Positions 35,751 to 45,275 of a stretch of DNA of 64,000 nucleotides are shown piece by piece. Both the position numbers and the translations under genes were made by a program. The stretch is from Bryobacterales bacterium F-183 (GTDB lineage: Bacteria > Acidobacteriota > Terriglobia > Bryobacterales > Bryobacteraceae). Location: positions 5,540,137 to 5,604,136 of the forward strand of contig AP025252.1 of the NCBI GenBank assembly GCA_016865505.2. Direction: 5' to 3'. Positions within the stretch are counted from its first letter, which is position 1. Every line of letters starts with the position of its first letter. The notes beneath the pieces are model-generated. The model was not told the DNA's origin. It searched no databases and saw only the letters and a program-made list of their open reading frames with translations.

Positions 35751-36953
35751 TCAGTGTAGCAAACCCAACATGGAGATTGAAGCAGTCACCACCAAGCTAT
35801 TCACAAAGTCGTTGAGATACCCGCCGACGATCGGAACCGTCAAAAACGCCTGCGGTGCCGGGCCGTACCTCCGCGTCAGCTCTTCCATCGAAGCCATTGC
35901 ATTCGGCGTGATCCCCAGCATGAACCCCGCGAACCCCGTTGCCATAATCGCGCCCTCATACGGCGGCGCGACCCGGCAGAATAACCTCGACGCCAGCGCC
36001 GCGAACCCCAACGTCACCACCGTCTGCAGCATCAGGATACCCACCAACGGCAATGCCAGCGCGCTCAATTCCCAAAGGCGCAACGTCGCCACCGCAACCC
36101 CGATAAACAAGGGCAATACTGCCTGGAACACCCCCTGCAACCGCACCTCCGACAACAACTGCCATCCGGTCACATCCAGGACATTCCGCCACACCGCCGC
36201 CACCGTCATAGGACCAATAAACCCCGGCACCGTCAGCCCAAAACTGCGGAACCCTAGATCCAGCAAGCTCCCGAGCCCGATGCACATCGCTACCGTCAGG
36301 CAATCCGAAAGCAGTGACCCGCCGGCATCTCCCGCAGCCGCAACGCCTCCCCCAACAAGCTCGTCAGGACCCACGGGCACCTCGCGACGCCCCACGAGCC
36401 ACTGCCCGAGGCGACCCGCCAGCAGACCTCCCACCGCGATTCCAAACGTCGCCGAAGCCACCGCGATGCTCGCCGCCCCTGGCACGCCCTTCGCTTCAAA
36501 CGCCGCGCCAAACGCCACCGAAGTCGCAGGACCTCCGCACAACGCGACCGACCCCGCCAGCGGACCCACCATCGGATTCAGCCCAAACGCCCAAGCCGCC
36601 GCACTACCAACAAGGTTCTGCAGCACCGCCCCGACGCCTGCCACCGCCAGCATTACCGGAATCGCGGCCCCGCCGCGCACAAGTACCCGCAAGCTCGCAT
36701 TCAGCCCGATAATCGTAAAGCAAATCAGCGACAGCAAGTCTCGCAGCGACGCATCGGCCGTGATGTTCACCCAGCGTCCGCGCAGCCCCGCAACCGCCAG
36801 AGCGATGCACAACCCGCCAGCCACGGCCGCCGGTATACTCCAACGCACCAGCAGCGGAATCCGGGACCTCAGCCCCAGCCCAATCAGCACAGCCAGAGCC
36901 CCCAACGCCAAGGACTCTGGCCCGCCAATCTTCCACTCCGCTACCGGCGCCAC
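35751..36953 (-). CDS. gltS: Sodium/glutamate symporter GltS-like
   Basis: A 400-residue membrane protein of the ESS family with about ten hydrophobic helices, arranged as two repeats. Recognisable GltS blocks are LSLICFTIIGLNASLRVLVRGG, split here as FTIIGLNASL, then VGPLAGSVALCGGPATSVAFG and FIGPMTVAAVWRNVLD, and the reentrant-loop-like ATGFAGFMLGITPNAMASME near the C-terminus, which matches the second pore repeat. It should import glutamate with sodium. The GTG start at 36953 is 4 nt after the ubiD stop, so the two are probably one operon. Substrate assignment is by family only. Confidence 0.9.
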   Translation of the reverse strand: MAPVAEWKIGGPESLALGALAVLIGLGLRSRIPLLVRWSIPAAVAGGLCIALAVAGLRGRWVNITADASLRDLLSLICFTIIGLNASLRVLVRGGAAIPVMLAVAGVGAVLQNLVGSAAAWAFGLNPMVGPLAGSVALCGGPATSVAFGAAFEAKGVPGAASIAVASATFGIAVGGLLAGRLGQWLVGRREVPVGPDELVGGGVAAAGDAGGSLLSDCLTVAMCIGLGSLLDLGFRSFGLTVPGFIGPMTVAAVWRNVLDVTGWQLLSEVRLQGVFQAVLPLFIGVAVATLRLWELSALALPLVGILMLQTVVTLGFAALASRLFCRVAPPYEGAIMATGFAGFMLGITPNAMASMEELTRRYGPAPQAFLTVPIVGGYLNDFVNSLVVTASISMLGLLH

Positions 36954-36957
36954 GTAC

Positions 36958-38409
36958 CTACAGCCCGGCCTTCTTCCACAACTCGTCCACGCGCCTTTGT
37001 ACGTCCTTCGGCATCGTGATCACATCCGGCCAGCGCCGCGTAAAGCCCTCGCCGGGCCACTTCCGCGTCGCGTCGACACCCATCTTCGTACCCCAGTTCG
37101 CCATGCGGCTTGCATGATCCAGCGAGTCAATCGGCCCTGTCACGAACTCGATATCCCGCTGCGGGTCGATGTTGTTCAGCGCCTTCCACGCCACCTCGCT
37201 GTAGTTGTGGACGTCCACATCCTCGTCTACCACCACGATGACCTTGGTGAACATCGCCTGACCCAGACCCCACACCGCATGCATCACCTTGCGAGCCTGC
37301 ATCGGGTACGTCTTCTTGATCGACACGAGCATCAGGTTGTGAAACACGCCCTCGGCCGGCATACACATGTCGCGTACCTCAGGGATCTGCATGCGCAGCA
37401 GCGGCAGGAACATCTTCTCAATCGCCGCGCCCATGTAGTAGTCTTCCATCGGCGGCGGACCCACAATCGTCGACGGATAGATCGCGTCCTTGCGATGCGT
37501 CACGCACTCCACATGGAACACCGGGTACTCATCGTCCAGCGAGTAAAACCCAGTGTGATCCCCAAACGGACCCTCTGTGCGAAGCTCACCCAGCGTCACG
37601 TATCCTTCCAGCACAATCTCCGCCTGTGCCGGAACTTCAATGTCGTTGGTCTCGCACTTCACCATCTCCACCGGCTTTGACCGCAGGAACCCCGCGATCA
37701 TCATCTCGTCCAGGTCCGGAGGCAGCGGCAAAATCGCCGAATACATCGCAGCAGGATCTCCGCCCAGCGCGACCGACACGGGCATCCGCGTCACTTTGCC
37801 CTGCTCCATCAGCCGCCGGTAATGCTCCGCGCCCTGCTTATGCGTCTGCCAGTGCATGCCGGTCGTATTCTCGTCGTACACCTGCATGCGGTACATCCCG
37901 CAGTTCCGCTTGCCCGTTTCCGGATTCTTCGAAAACACCATCGGCAGCGTAATAAAAGGACCACCATCCTGCGGCCAGCAATGCAGCACCGGGATGTCCT
38001 TCAGGTTGAACTCGCCGCGCTTTTTGATCACTTCCTTGCACGGCCCGCTGCTCACAATCTTCGGAAAGAACTGTCCCATCTCGGCAAGCTTCGGCAGCAT
38101 CTTCAGCTTGCCCAGCAGCCCTTCGGGTACCTTCATCTGCAAGTAATCCGAAATGCGCCCCGCGATGTCCTCCAACGAATCCACGCCCAGCGCCATCAGC
38201 ATGCGCTTCTCGCTGGCAAAGATATTGGTCACCACCGGCATCTTCGAACCTTTGACGTTCTCAAACAGCAGTGCTGGACCACCGTTCTTCACACTCCGGT
38301 CCGCAAATTCGGTGATCTCAAGGTACCGGTCCACCTCCAGCGGCACCCGCTTCAGTTCACCCGCCTTTTCGAGCGCGCGAATGAACTCGCGCAAATCCTG
38401 ATAAGCCAT
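36958..38409 (-). CDS. UbiD-family prenylated-FMN decarboxylase
   Basis: A 483-residue UbiD homologue. The N-terminal LREFIRALEKAGELKRVPLEVD, the cofactor/substrate region (GTKMG, RVPASVALGGDP as MPVSVALGGDP), the ETNDIEVPAQAEIVLEGYV stretch and GPFGDHTGFYSL are all typical. The last includes the glutamate/arginine-bearing catalytic core. UbiD enzymes remove a carboxyl group using prenylated FMN made by UbiX. In organisms that use the futalosine menaquinone route, as this one does (mqnA-mqnC at 49400-51261), a UbiD homologue is thought to carry out a late decarboxylation, so a quinone role is likely. UbiX is not in the window. Confidence 0.9.
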   Translation of the reverse strand: MAYQDLREFIRALEKAGELKRVPLEVDRYLEITEFADRSVKNGGPALLFENVKGSKMPVVTNIFASEKRMLMALGVDSLEDIAGRISDYLQMKVPEGLLGKLKMLPKLAEMGQFFPKIVSSGPCKEVIKKRGEFNLKDIPVLHCWPQDGGPFITLPMVFSKNPETGKRNCGMYRMQVYDENTTGMHWQTHKQGAEHYRRLMEQGKVTRMPVSVALGGDPAAMYSAILPLPPDLDEMMIAGFLRSKPVEMVKCETNDIEVPAQAEIVLEGYVTLGELRTEGPFGDHTGFYSLDDEYPVFHVECVTHRKDAIYPSTIVGPPPMEDYYMGAAIEKMFLPLLRMQIPEVRDMCMPAEGVFHNLMLVSIKKTYPMQARKVMHAVWGLGQAMFTKVIVVVDEDVDVHNYSEVAWKALNNIDPQRDIEFVTGPIDSLDHASRMANWGTKMGVDATRKWPGEGFTRRWPDVITMPKDVQRRVDELWKKAGL

Positions 38410-38506
38410 CTTGTATAAGAGATTCCTGCCAGCAGTGGCAAGTTCTATTATGCGGCCTCCTCAATCCGTCAGAATCTCCACCCCGTTCGCTAAACTGAAG
38501 AATTCC

Positions 38507-39241
38507 ATGACGAAGCGTACTGCATTCATTACCGGCGCAAGCCGCGGCATTGGTCGTGCCTGTGCCCTCGCATTGGCCGCTGCCGGACACCGTGTCATCC
38601 TCGCCGCCCGTGCTGTCGACAAGTTAGAAGAAGTCGCCGCCCAAGTCCGCGCCGCCGGTGGAGAAGCCCACGTCGTATCCCTGGACCTCGCCTCGGCAGA
38701 TTCCATAAAGGCAGCCTTTTCCTCAGCTTCCAAAGACTTCGGCCGCATCGACATTCTGGTCAACAACGCCGGCGTCACCAAAGACGGCCTCGCCGTACGC
38801 ATGAAGCTGGACGACTTCGAATCCGTCCTCAAAACCAACCTTACCGGCGCCTTTCTTTGTTGCCAGCAAGTCCTCGCGCCCATGATGAAAGAACGCTGGG
38901 GCCGTATCATCAACATCTCATCGGTGGTCGGAGAAACCGGCAACGCCGGCCAGGCCAACTACGTTTCGTCCAAAGCCGGACTCATCGGCCTCACCAAATC
39001 CCTCGCCCAGGAAATGGCCTCCCGCAACATCACCGTCAATGCCGTAGCTCCGGGCTTCATCGAAACCGACATGACCTCCGTCCTCTCGCAGGACGTCAAG
39101 GACAACATGCTGAACCGCATCCCGCTCAAGCGTCTCGGCACTGCCGACGATGTCGCCGCCGCTGTCGTATTCCTCGCCAGCGAACAGTCGGGCTACATCA
39201 CCGGCACGGTGATCGACGTCAACGGCGGCATGTATATGTAA
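38507..39241 (+). CDS. fabG: 3-oxoacyl-ACP reductase FabG
   Basis: A 244-residue short-chain dehydrogenase. The NADP-binding motif is ITGASRGIGRA, followed by NNAGVT, catalytic serine in INISSVVGETGNAGQ, and YVSSKAG with the Tyr-x3-Lys pair. VAPGFIETDM and the C-terminal YITGTVIDVNGGMYM complete a very typical FabG of the fatty-acid elongation cycle. The start is ATG 38507; an upstream in-frame ATG at 38411 would add 32 unrelated residues. It is divergent from ubiD, so its promoter lies in 38410-38506. Confidence 0.95.
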   Translation: MTKRTAFITGASRGIGRACALALAAAGHRVILAARAVDKLEEVAAQVRAAGGEAHVVSLDLASADSIKAAFSSASKDFGRIDILVNNAGVTKDGLAVRMKLDDFESVLKTNLTGAFLCCQQVLAPMMKERWGRIINISSVVGETGNAGQANYVSSKAGLIGLTKSLAQEMASRNITVNAVAPGFIETDMTSVLSQDVKDNMLNRIPLKRLGTADDVAAAVVFLASEQSGYITGTVIDVNGGMYM

Positions 39242-39245
39242 GGAC

Positions 39246-40160
39246 TTACTTCCCGGCAGAAGTGCCGGGCTTCATCAACGTCGCGATCCGCGCATTCAGC
39301 GTTTGCACCTGCCGCAAGTCGTCCTCGGCCTGTGTAATCGCATTCTGGATGCGCGACAAATCGCCCGCCTGCATCGTCGGCGGATTCGCGCTGTTGGTCC
39401 CACCCGCGACATTCGCCCCGCGGCTCTGTTGGTCCAGCGCAAACCCGCGATACAGGTCCGTCACCTCACGGAACCGCCGCTGCAGGCTGGTCATATAGTT
39501 CTCGCGACGCCGGCTCAAATCGTCAATCTCCCGGCTATTCGCAGTAATCTGCCGGGTCGACGACGCAGCCTCGGCGGCCATCTTCGCCACGCGCTCATTC
39601 GCCTGTTTGTACGCGGCCTCTGCCTTCGTCAATGCATCGGTACGGCTGCGCAACTCCTGCTCCGTCGATGCGGCATTGCGCCGTGCAACCTCCAACTCCT
39701 CGCGCAAATCCCGAACCTCAGCCATCGCCTTCGCGACATTCGCGCCTTCGCTCTGTATCCGGGCATCAGCCTGCGCCGCTTCCTGCTTGGCCGCCGTCAA
39801 CTCGCGACGCGCCTCCCCCAATCGGGACTCCAAATAGGCGATCGTCTTCTGCGCCTGCTGCAACTTCTCGGCTTCTGTGCCCTTCAAGGCCGCCCCGGAT
39901 GACGCTCCGCGCTTTGTTTCCCCGGCTTCCGGCTCTTCCGCTTTTGGTACACCCGCCGTCGTACCCTCAGCCTTCGTCTCGCCTCGGGAAGCCGCCAGCC
40001 GCTGCTCCAACTCCGTCACGCGGGCCGCCGAAGCCGCCGCTCGCGACTCTGCCATGCGCCACAACACACCCATCCCCACCGCCGCCAAGACGCACAGCAC
40101 AGCAAAGATCATGGGTGCGCCAAACCCGGCCGCTCGCGTTGATGACTCGGAAGAACTCAT
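39246..40160 (-). CDS. Membrane-anchored coiled-coil protein of unknown function
   Basis: A 304-residue protein with one N-terminal membrane helix (about 16-35, MIFAVLCVLAAVGMGVL). A long alpha-helical coiled coil follows, rich in Ala, Glu, Arg and Gln (VTELEQRLAASRGE; QKTIAYLESRLGEARRE; LREELEVARRNAAST; RENYMTSLQRRFREV). A proline/glycine gap near residues 65-90 separates two coil segments. No known domain is recognised. It is the last gene of a tight operon behind a VWA protein and a TonB receptor-like barrel (6-nt gap), so a periplasm-spanning scaffold is a reasonable guess. It converges with fabG (4 nt). Confidence 0.8.
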   Translation of the reverse strand: MSSSESSTRAAGFGAPMIFAVLCVLAAVGMGVLWRMAESRAAASAARVTELEQRLAASRGETKAEGTTAGVPKAEEPEAGETKRGASSGAALKGTEAEKLQQAQKTIAYLESRLGEARRELTAAKQEAAQADARIQSEGANVAKAMAEVRDLREELEVARRNAASTEQELRSRTDALTKAEAAYKQANERVAKMAAEAASSTRQITANSREIDDLSRRRENYMTSLQRRFREVTDLYRGFALDQQSRGANVAGGTNSANPPTMQAGDLSRIQNAITQAEDDLRQVQTLNARIATLMKPGTSAGK

Positions 40161-40166
40161 CCGATC

Positions 40167-41096
40167 CTATTTTCGCAGCACAAATCGCGTATGTCCTGGC
40201 GTCGATCGCTCCTGGTTGCTCACCAGTACACTCACCGTACGCGCCTTCAACTCCGCCGGCAACTGGACACTCACGCTCCAGTGCGACGCGACAGCCGCCA
40301 AAACGCGCTCCACCGCAGGCGGTATCTCCCCAGGACTCCGGCAGAACACGCCACTCCCGCCGGACTCGGTCGCCAACTGCAGCAACCCGCGCTGATACGC
40401 CTCGTTATAAGGATCGGAAAAGTAACTCAGGTGGACAAAAAAGAACGGAGCCTGGTACGCAGCAATCGACCCCGTCAGCTTCTCGATCTTTTCGCGAATC
40501 AGCGCCCCCGGAAACTTGCGGCTCAAGTCTCCGGCATCCGTCGCATTGATCACCGGGTTCGTAAAATCTTCGCGATAGTTCGTGATGTTGCTATCCGTCA
40601 CGTACAGCACCGCCACCCGAGCCGCGCTTTTGCGCAGCATCCCGTCAGCGAGCCGCATCGAAGGCTCAATCGTATCGAGCAGCGCCGCTTTACCCGTAGC
40701 GCCGTAGTTCTGAATCGCCGCGACAACCTTCTCGCGATCCGCCGTCGGATCCACAAGCACTTCCAACGCATCCTGCGACTTCAGCACCGCGTACCAGACG
40801 TTCGGCTGGCTCTCCGGCAGCACCTGCGCCAGCACCCCGCGAGCCGTATCAATCAGGTTGATCTCGCCCGTCAGGTCCAGCACCACCAGCACAATCAACT
40901 CGCTCGCCGGACCCTTCGCCCCCAGTACCTTCGCTTGCGCACCGTTCACCGTCGCCGAAAACGCATTCGCCTCAAGCGGCGGATCCAACTGCAACACCGG
41001 GACCCGCAGTACCACCCCAGCCTTCGCCGGACCCTGCGCGAACACACTCCAACAACCAATCAACCCCAGCCAGACAATCCAGGCAAACCGGCTCAA
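40167..41096 (-). CDS. Exported VWA-domain protein of the acidobacterial type
   Basis: A 309-residue protein with a signal peptide (1-20) and a von Willebrand factor A-like domain. The strand carrying the metal site reads VVLDLTGEINLID, where the MIDAS DxSxS is replaced by D-L-T-G-E, so metal binding may be weak. Later blocks GKAALLDTIEPSMRLAD and VAVLYVTDSNITNY follow the fold. Families of such VWFA-related proteins are common in Solibacter-like Acidobacteria. It starts with TTG inside the stop of the barrel gene (TTGA overlap) and is followed 6 nt later by the coiled-coil gene, so the three are translated together. The partner is unknown. Confidence 0.82.
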   Translation of the reverse strand: MSRFAWIVWLGLIGCWSVFAQGPAKAGVVLRVPVLQLDPPLEANAFSATVNGAQAKVLGAKGPASELIVLVVLDLTGEINLIDTARGVLAQVLPESQPNVWYAVLKSQDALEVLVDPTADREKVVAAIQNYGATGKAALLDTIEPSMRLADGMLRKSAARVAVLYVTDSNITNYREDFTNPVINATDAGDLSRKFPGALIREKIEKLTGSIAAYQAPFFFVHLSYFSDPYNEAYQRGLLQLATESGGSGVFCRSPGEIPPAVERVLAAVASHWSVSVQLPAELKARTVSVLVSNQERSTPGHTRFVLRK

Positions 41097-43918
41097 AAGC
41101 TGAACCTCAACCCCAGTTGCACCACACGGCCACCAATCGAACTAATAATCCGCCCCGCATTCACATTCGGCGCCGATGCCGGACCAATCATCTTGTCCGG
41201 GTCCGCCCAGTTGCCGCGATTGATAAAGTTGAACCCCGTCGCATTCAGCTCCAGAGCCCGCTCGGCCGACAACGCCACCCGCTTCGTCACAGACAAATCG
41301 TGCATCTGATTCCCCGGCGTCAGCAACCGCGGATGCGTCCGCGGCCCATTCCCCGGCGTAAAGTCCGCAGGCTGCGCAAACGCCGCGGGATTAAACCACT
41401 GATCCGGAGACTGCTGCGCCGGCATCGGATCCACCCCCGGCACGATGTCCACCCGCAGCGAATTGATCAGCCCGCCCGTATTGTTGAACTGCGGATACAG
41501 CGCCAGCGGCTCCCCGCTCAACACAGAAGAGATGCTGCTCACAGACCATCCATCGGCCAGGTACCGCCGCCAGTCGTCGTACGAAAACAGCGCCTTCCGC
41601 TGCCCAATCGGCAAATCGTACGCGATGCTCAACGACAACCGCCGAGGATTATTGCTCGACGTCAGCGACCATTCGTTCTTCTTGTTGTAGTAGTCCTGCA
41701 CGCCATAAGGACCCGAATAATCGTCCAACTGCTTCGACCATTCAAACGACGAATTCACCGTCAGCCCCGACGACGACCGCTTCTCAAAATGCAGCACCAT
41801 CGCATGCCGCTTGTAATTCCCCGCCGGCCAAGACGAGTACACATCAAACGGCTGATACCGCGAATACGGCCGCAGCGTACGCCGAAACGCCTCTTGATTC
41901 AACTCATCGCGGAACTGCAGGTTCGATAGCGGAATCGCATTCGGGCTCGCCGCGCTATTGCTCACAAACAGATGCTGCCCGCGCGCATGCCCCAACGACA
42001 GCGACACCAGGGACTGTCCAGGCAACTGCCTCTCGAACGACAACCCCGCACTCTGGTACATCGGCACCGTACCTGTCCGGTCCACCAAGTGCGCGTTGGT
42101 AAAGTCCGCCGCATTCGGGCGCAGATCCGGCAGCGGATGATCGAGCGCCGGAACTCCATTCCGCAACACCAACGCCGGCTGCAACTGTACATTCGACGAA
42201 ATGAACTGCGGCGTCGCCATAAACCCCTGCGTACTCCACTGCGTCGTGTACATCGGAATCTCTCCGAACGTCAGTGAGTACGACGCACGCACCACATGCC
42301 GCGTCTCCCCACCCGGATTCCAAGCCAACCCCAAACTCGTCTGCGGCCGCACGATCATCGGCTGAAACGCCCGTCCCTGACCGTTGCGCCCCGCAAAGAT
42401 CAAATCGCTAGACGTCAAATCGACAGTCGAATACCGGTCGTACTTCTCCGTCCTCGGCGTCGAAGCCTCAAGAGTAAAGCTACCCGTCAGGTTCAGGCCC
42501 TTTGAGTACTCATACGCATCCCGCACCGTGAACTGGTAGAAATTGTTCCGCCAGTACGACGGGTTCTCCACCACCGTCGCACTTCCGGCCTCGCTCAGCC
42601 CCAGCAAAAAGCTCGCAAACGAATGCCCCGTGTTCACGATCCCCGGCAACGACGTCAGCGAAGGACCAAACGTAAACGCGCCCGCCGGATATGCCGGCTG
42701 ATACGCATTCACCATGTTCTTCCGCGCATGCACCACAAACCGCAGCCGGTGCCGCCCATACGGGACCGACAATCCGTTCGTCAACATCATGTACTGGTGC
42801 GTACGCACAGCATTCGGCGTCGCGCGCCCCATCCCCAGGTAATCGCCAAAGTTGTACACGGGGAATCCATCGCGCAGCGGACCCTGCAGTCCGCTCTCCG
42901 CCACCGCATTTTCCTGCCCGGGACGCGCGTTGACAGACCGGTCCGTCTGGACGTCCATCGTCAACTGATTCACCGTACCCGCGCCCTTGGTGAACGTCCA
43001 ATCCGCCAGCAATCGCCGCGCATTAAACTGCCGGTCGTTCGCCCCCGAATCTGCAACGGTGTCGAAGAACCTGGACGCCAACGCCAGCCCATTGGTGAAC
43101 GACAACGTACCGGTCACCCGGTGCCTGTCCGACACCGCATGGTCGACCTTCAAAATCATCCCATCGGCCTTGTTCGTCTCCGGTGAAAACACGAAGTAGT
43201 TATTGCGGAAGAACGGACCGGCGCTGGCATTCGGCGTCGGATACAGCGACACCGCTCGCAGTGCCACCGGATCCAGGCGCGAAAGCGGAATCCGGTTGCC
43301 CGCAAACGGCTGCCGCGTGTACTCGAGATTCGCCGCGCTCACTGGCAACGCCGGATTGTAGTTCGGGTTCAGAGCCGTACTCGCCGGATCAAAAACCGGC
43401 AGCGGATTCCCCGAGCTATCCACCGTCTGCGAAAAGTCTCCCGTACGCTCCGGCCCAATCGCCACCGTACGCAGGAAGGACCGTCCGACCCGCTCCCGCA
43501 CACCCTCGTACGAAACGTTCACAAACGTCCGGCGTGAGCCTTCATACAGTTTGGGAATGTACACTGGTCCCCCGGCATTGAACCCAAACTGGTTCCGCCG
43601 CAGGATGTTGCGTTCCCCGCCCCGCTGCACCACCTCATGCGGCACAGCATCCAAAAAATCGTTGCGGAAGTTCTCGAACACCCGGCCATGCCAGGCGATC
43701 TTTGGACGCGCCACCTGCGCATTCGCCCTCTGGGACGCTGCGGACCCCGGCCTGAGGCCAAGACTGTCGGAGAGGGTCTGGAACTCGGCAGCGGCCTTCT
43801 CTAGTTCACTGAGAGGCCTTCTGGCGGCTGACGCGGCTGGCCGGACACCACTCGGCTGTCCCGTGGTCATCACCGCGCAAACCAGTAACGAACCCCACAA
43901 TCGGTACGATTGCGGCAT
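41093..43918 (-). CDS. Oar/TonB-receptor-like barrel lacking the usual plug and regulatory domain
   Basis: A 941-residue outer-membrane protein. A signal peptide (1-20) leads into only about 50 residues before FENFRNDFLDAVPHEV and RNQFGFNAGGPVYIPKLY, sequences that in relatives lie deep in the protein after the CarboxypepD_reg and plug domains. The barrel then runs normally and ends in LGLRFSF, a proper terminal signature. So the N-terminal 200 or so residues, including the plug, are missing and not present in another frame upstream, because a terminator-like element stands at 43989. It could be an open channel or a scaffold for the co-expressed VWA protein, encoded with a TTGA overlap. Confidence 0.85.
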   Translation of the reverse strand: MPQSYRLWGSLLVCAVMTTGQPSGVRPAASAARRPLSELEKAAAEFQTLSDSLGLRPGSAASQRANAQVARPKIAWHGRVFENFRNDFLDAVPHEVVQRGGERNILRRNQFGFNAGGPVYIPKLYEGSRRTFVNVSYEGVRERVGRSFLRTVAIGPERTGDFSQTVDSSGNPLPVFDPASTALNPNYNPALPVSAANLEYTRQPFAGNRIPLSRLDPVALRAVSLYPTPNASAGPFFRNNYFVFSPETNKADGMILKVDHAVSDRHRVTGTLSFTNGLALASRFFDTVADSGANDRQFNARRLLADWTFTKGAGTVNQLTMDVQTDRSVNARPGQENAVAESGLQGPLRDGFPVYNFGDYLGMGRATPNAVRTHQYMMLTNGLSVPYGRHRLRFVVHARKNMVNAYQPAYPAGAFTFGPSLTSLPGIVNTGHSFASFLLGLSEAGSATVVENPSYWRNNFYQFTVRDAYEYSKGLNLTGSFTLEASTPRTEKYDRYSTVDLTSSDLIFAGRNGQGRAFQPMIVRPQTSLGLAWNPGGETRHVVRASYSLTFGEIPMYTTQWSTQGFMATPQFISSNVQLQPALVLRNGVPALDHPLPDLRPNAADFTNAHLVDRTGTVPMYQSAGLSFERQLPGQSLVSLSLGHARGQHLFVSNSAASPNAIPLSNLQFRDELNQEAFRRTLRPYSRYQPFDVYSSWPAGNYKRHAMVLHFEKRSSSGLTVNSSFEWSKQLDDYSGPYGVQDYYNKKNEWSLTSSNNPRRLSLSIAYDLPIGQRKALFSYDDWRRYLADGWSVSSISSVLSGEPLALYPQFNNTGGLINSLRVDIVPGVDPMPAQQSPDQWFNPAAFAQPADFTPGNGPRTHPRLLTPGNQMHDLSVTKRVALSAERALELNATGFNFINRGNWADPDKMIGPASAPNVNAGRIISSIGGRVVQLGLRFSF

Positions 43919-43988
43919 GCCTTCATTTTAGGGTCGGATTGGCCCACTTACCGGAACATGGGCAAGGCTTTGCAAAAACATTGCAAAG

Positions 43989-44095
43989 AGAAAAAGCCCA
44001 CCCTGTTTCGGCAGGGTGAGCTTGCACCGTCAGTCATGACGGCGTGTGTATGGGAGAATCAGCTTCAACGGAACACAACCGTTAAAACCGTTGTT
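43989..44095 (-). ncRNA. Candidate small RNA or 5' leader with attenuator-like terminator
   Basis: On the minus strand, a promoter-like pair (44102-44130) would start a transcript near 44095. The region contains a hairpin around AACGG/CCGTT, a perfect 6-bp hairpin CCGTCA/TGACGG, and a strong terminator whose stem is 43994-44005 with 44012-44023 (one mismatch, 6-nt loop) followed by TTT. The terminator ends about 70 nt before the start of the barrel gene at 43918. Either a free small RNA of about 105 nt or a leader that controls the barrel by attenuation would fit. No known riboswitch motif was recognised. A plus-strand terminator-like hairpin (44236-44260) lies nearby, and nothing else is seen up to 44285. 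Confidence 0.4.
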
Positions 44096-44101
44096 GTTTG
44101 G

Positions 44102-44130
44102 ATGGTAGGGCGAAAGCCCAAGTGAGTCAA
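44102..44130 (-). promoter_or_regulatory. Sigma-70-like promoter of the candidate small RNA/leader
   Basis: TTGACT (44130-44125) and TACCAT (44107-44102) are separated by exactly 17 nt on the minus strand, five and four matches to the TTGACA/TATAAT consensus. It points towards the candidate RNA and the barrel gene. Confidence 0.4.
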
Positions 44131-44285
44131 GAGGCCCCACTAGGTGTGGTCATTCACCACCCCCAAACCTCTGATTTTGCTTTACTTGTGGAAAATTTGC
44201 TACGAAAGCGCGATTTGCCCCACTACCCGCGCAACAGGCCCTGCACTCTCCGGCCTTTTCTTCCATTCCGAACAAAATAGAAGAC

Positions 44286-45275
44286 TTACGAGTTGTCCAA
44301 ACCCAACCGTATCATCGGTGCTTCTTCCTCACCCTTCACCGACTTCGGACGAGTCACCCGAATCAGCCCAAAAGCGATACCCGCACCGGCGCACATGAGG
44401 ATTACGATACCGGCCAGCGTGAACGCTCCAAGCAGGAAGTTCGCGCTCTTCCGTACCTCCACATCCGGTGTCCCCTCATTCCACGTAAGTGTCGCCTTGT
44501 ACTCGACTTTTGCCAGCAGCCGTTCTGCGGCACTGGCGTCCGGTGCTCCCAGCGCCACAATCGCCAGCGGACCGCTTCTTTTCACAACCGCGCCGCCCGC
44601 TTTCCGGAACTCTTCCACACGCTCCCGGGCAATCTGCGGGGTCGGATAATTAAAAATCGTTAATGTTGTCCCGTCGCCGTACGTCACCGCCGCGCCCTCA
44701 GCCCCCATGCTGAAAGCTGCCATTCCAGGTGTAATCCGGCTTTCAAACCGATCCAGCGATGCAGGACCCAGTATCAGTCGCTCCGAGTTCGCCTTGCGGC
44801 CCTCCACCGGAAAGTACGCCAGCAGATTCGGCAGCGATGCCTGGTCCAGCTTCGGCAGCACATGGAAAAGCCCGTCCAAATCGGCAGGCTTCGGCGCCCA
44901 TCCCGTAAACCGCAGGCAGTAATTGCCCCGCGTCAGGAACCGTACACCGTTTGGCTCGTCTACAACAGTTTTCTTAAATTCAGGATTGGGAATCGCCTTC
45001 GGATCGCGCGATGCTTCGAAAAAAGCGAAGGCAGCCGTCGGGTCCTTCAGCCGCCAGACCGACACCTTGAACTTCCGCTCCGGACCTGCGTATTCGGCCG
45101 ATTCTGCGCCCTCCAGGCCCCATTCCTCGGCCAAAGCCTTGTCGGGGTACACCAGGGGCGTAGGAGCGCCCGTCTGCTTCGCCCCGGCGAACTCCGGAGG
45201 CAGGGTGGCCGGCCCATTCGCCGCCCATCCCGTTGCCGCCGCTACCAGCAATGCGAGAACTACTGCCCGTGGCAT
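44286..45275 (-). CDS. Exported, C-terminally anchored protein of unknown function coupled to SecA
   Basis: A 329-residue protein with an N-terminal signal peptide ([18 protein letters not shown]) and one membrane helix near the C-terminus (about 283-306, [20 protein letters not shown]) followed by a short cytoplasmic tail. The body shares the feel of the acidobacterial DUF6599 family ([10 protein letters not shown] start, later LILGPASL and [14 protein letters not shown]), but I am not certain. The start ATG 45275 lies inside the last codons of secA, a 16-nt overlap, so translation is coupled. A role in export or envelope assembly is only suggested by this arrangement. Confidence 0.75.
   Translation of the reverse strand: MPRAVVLALLVAAATGWAANGPATLPPEFAGAKQTGAPTPLVYPDKALAEEWGLEGAESAEYAGPERKFKVSVWRLKDPTAAFAFFEASRDPKAIPNPEFKKTVVDEPNGVRFLTRGNYCLRFTGWAPKPADLDGLFHVLPKLDQASLPNLLAYFPVEGRKANSERLILGPASLDRFESRITPGMAAFSMGAEGAAVTYGDGTTLTIFNYPTPQIARERVEEFRKAGGAVVKRSGPLAIVALGAPDASAAERLLAKVEYKATLTWNEGTPDVEVRKSANFLLGAFTLAGIVILMCAGAGIAFGLIRVTRPKSVKGEEEAPMIRLGLDNS

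Noticed and set aside
43960-44180. Possible 6S RNA, SRP RNA or RNase P RNA on the basis of many hairpins
   Set aside because: None of the conserved core sequences of those RNAs is present; only a small RNA or leader is supported.
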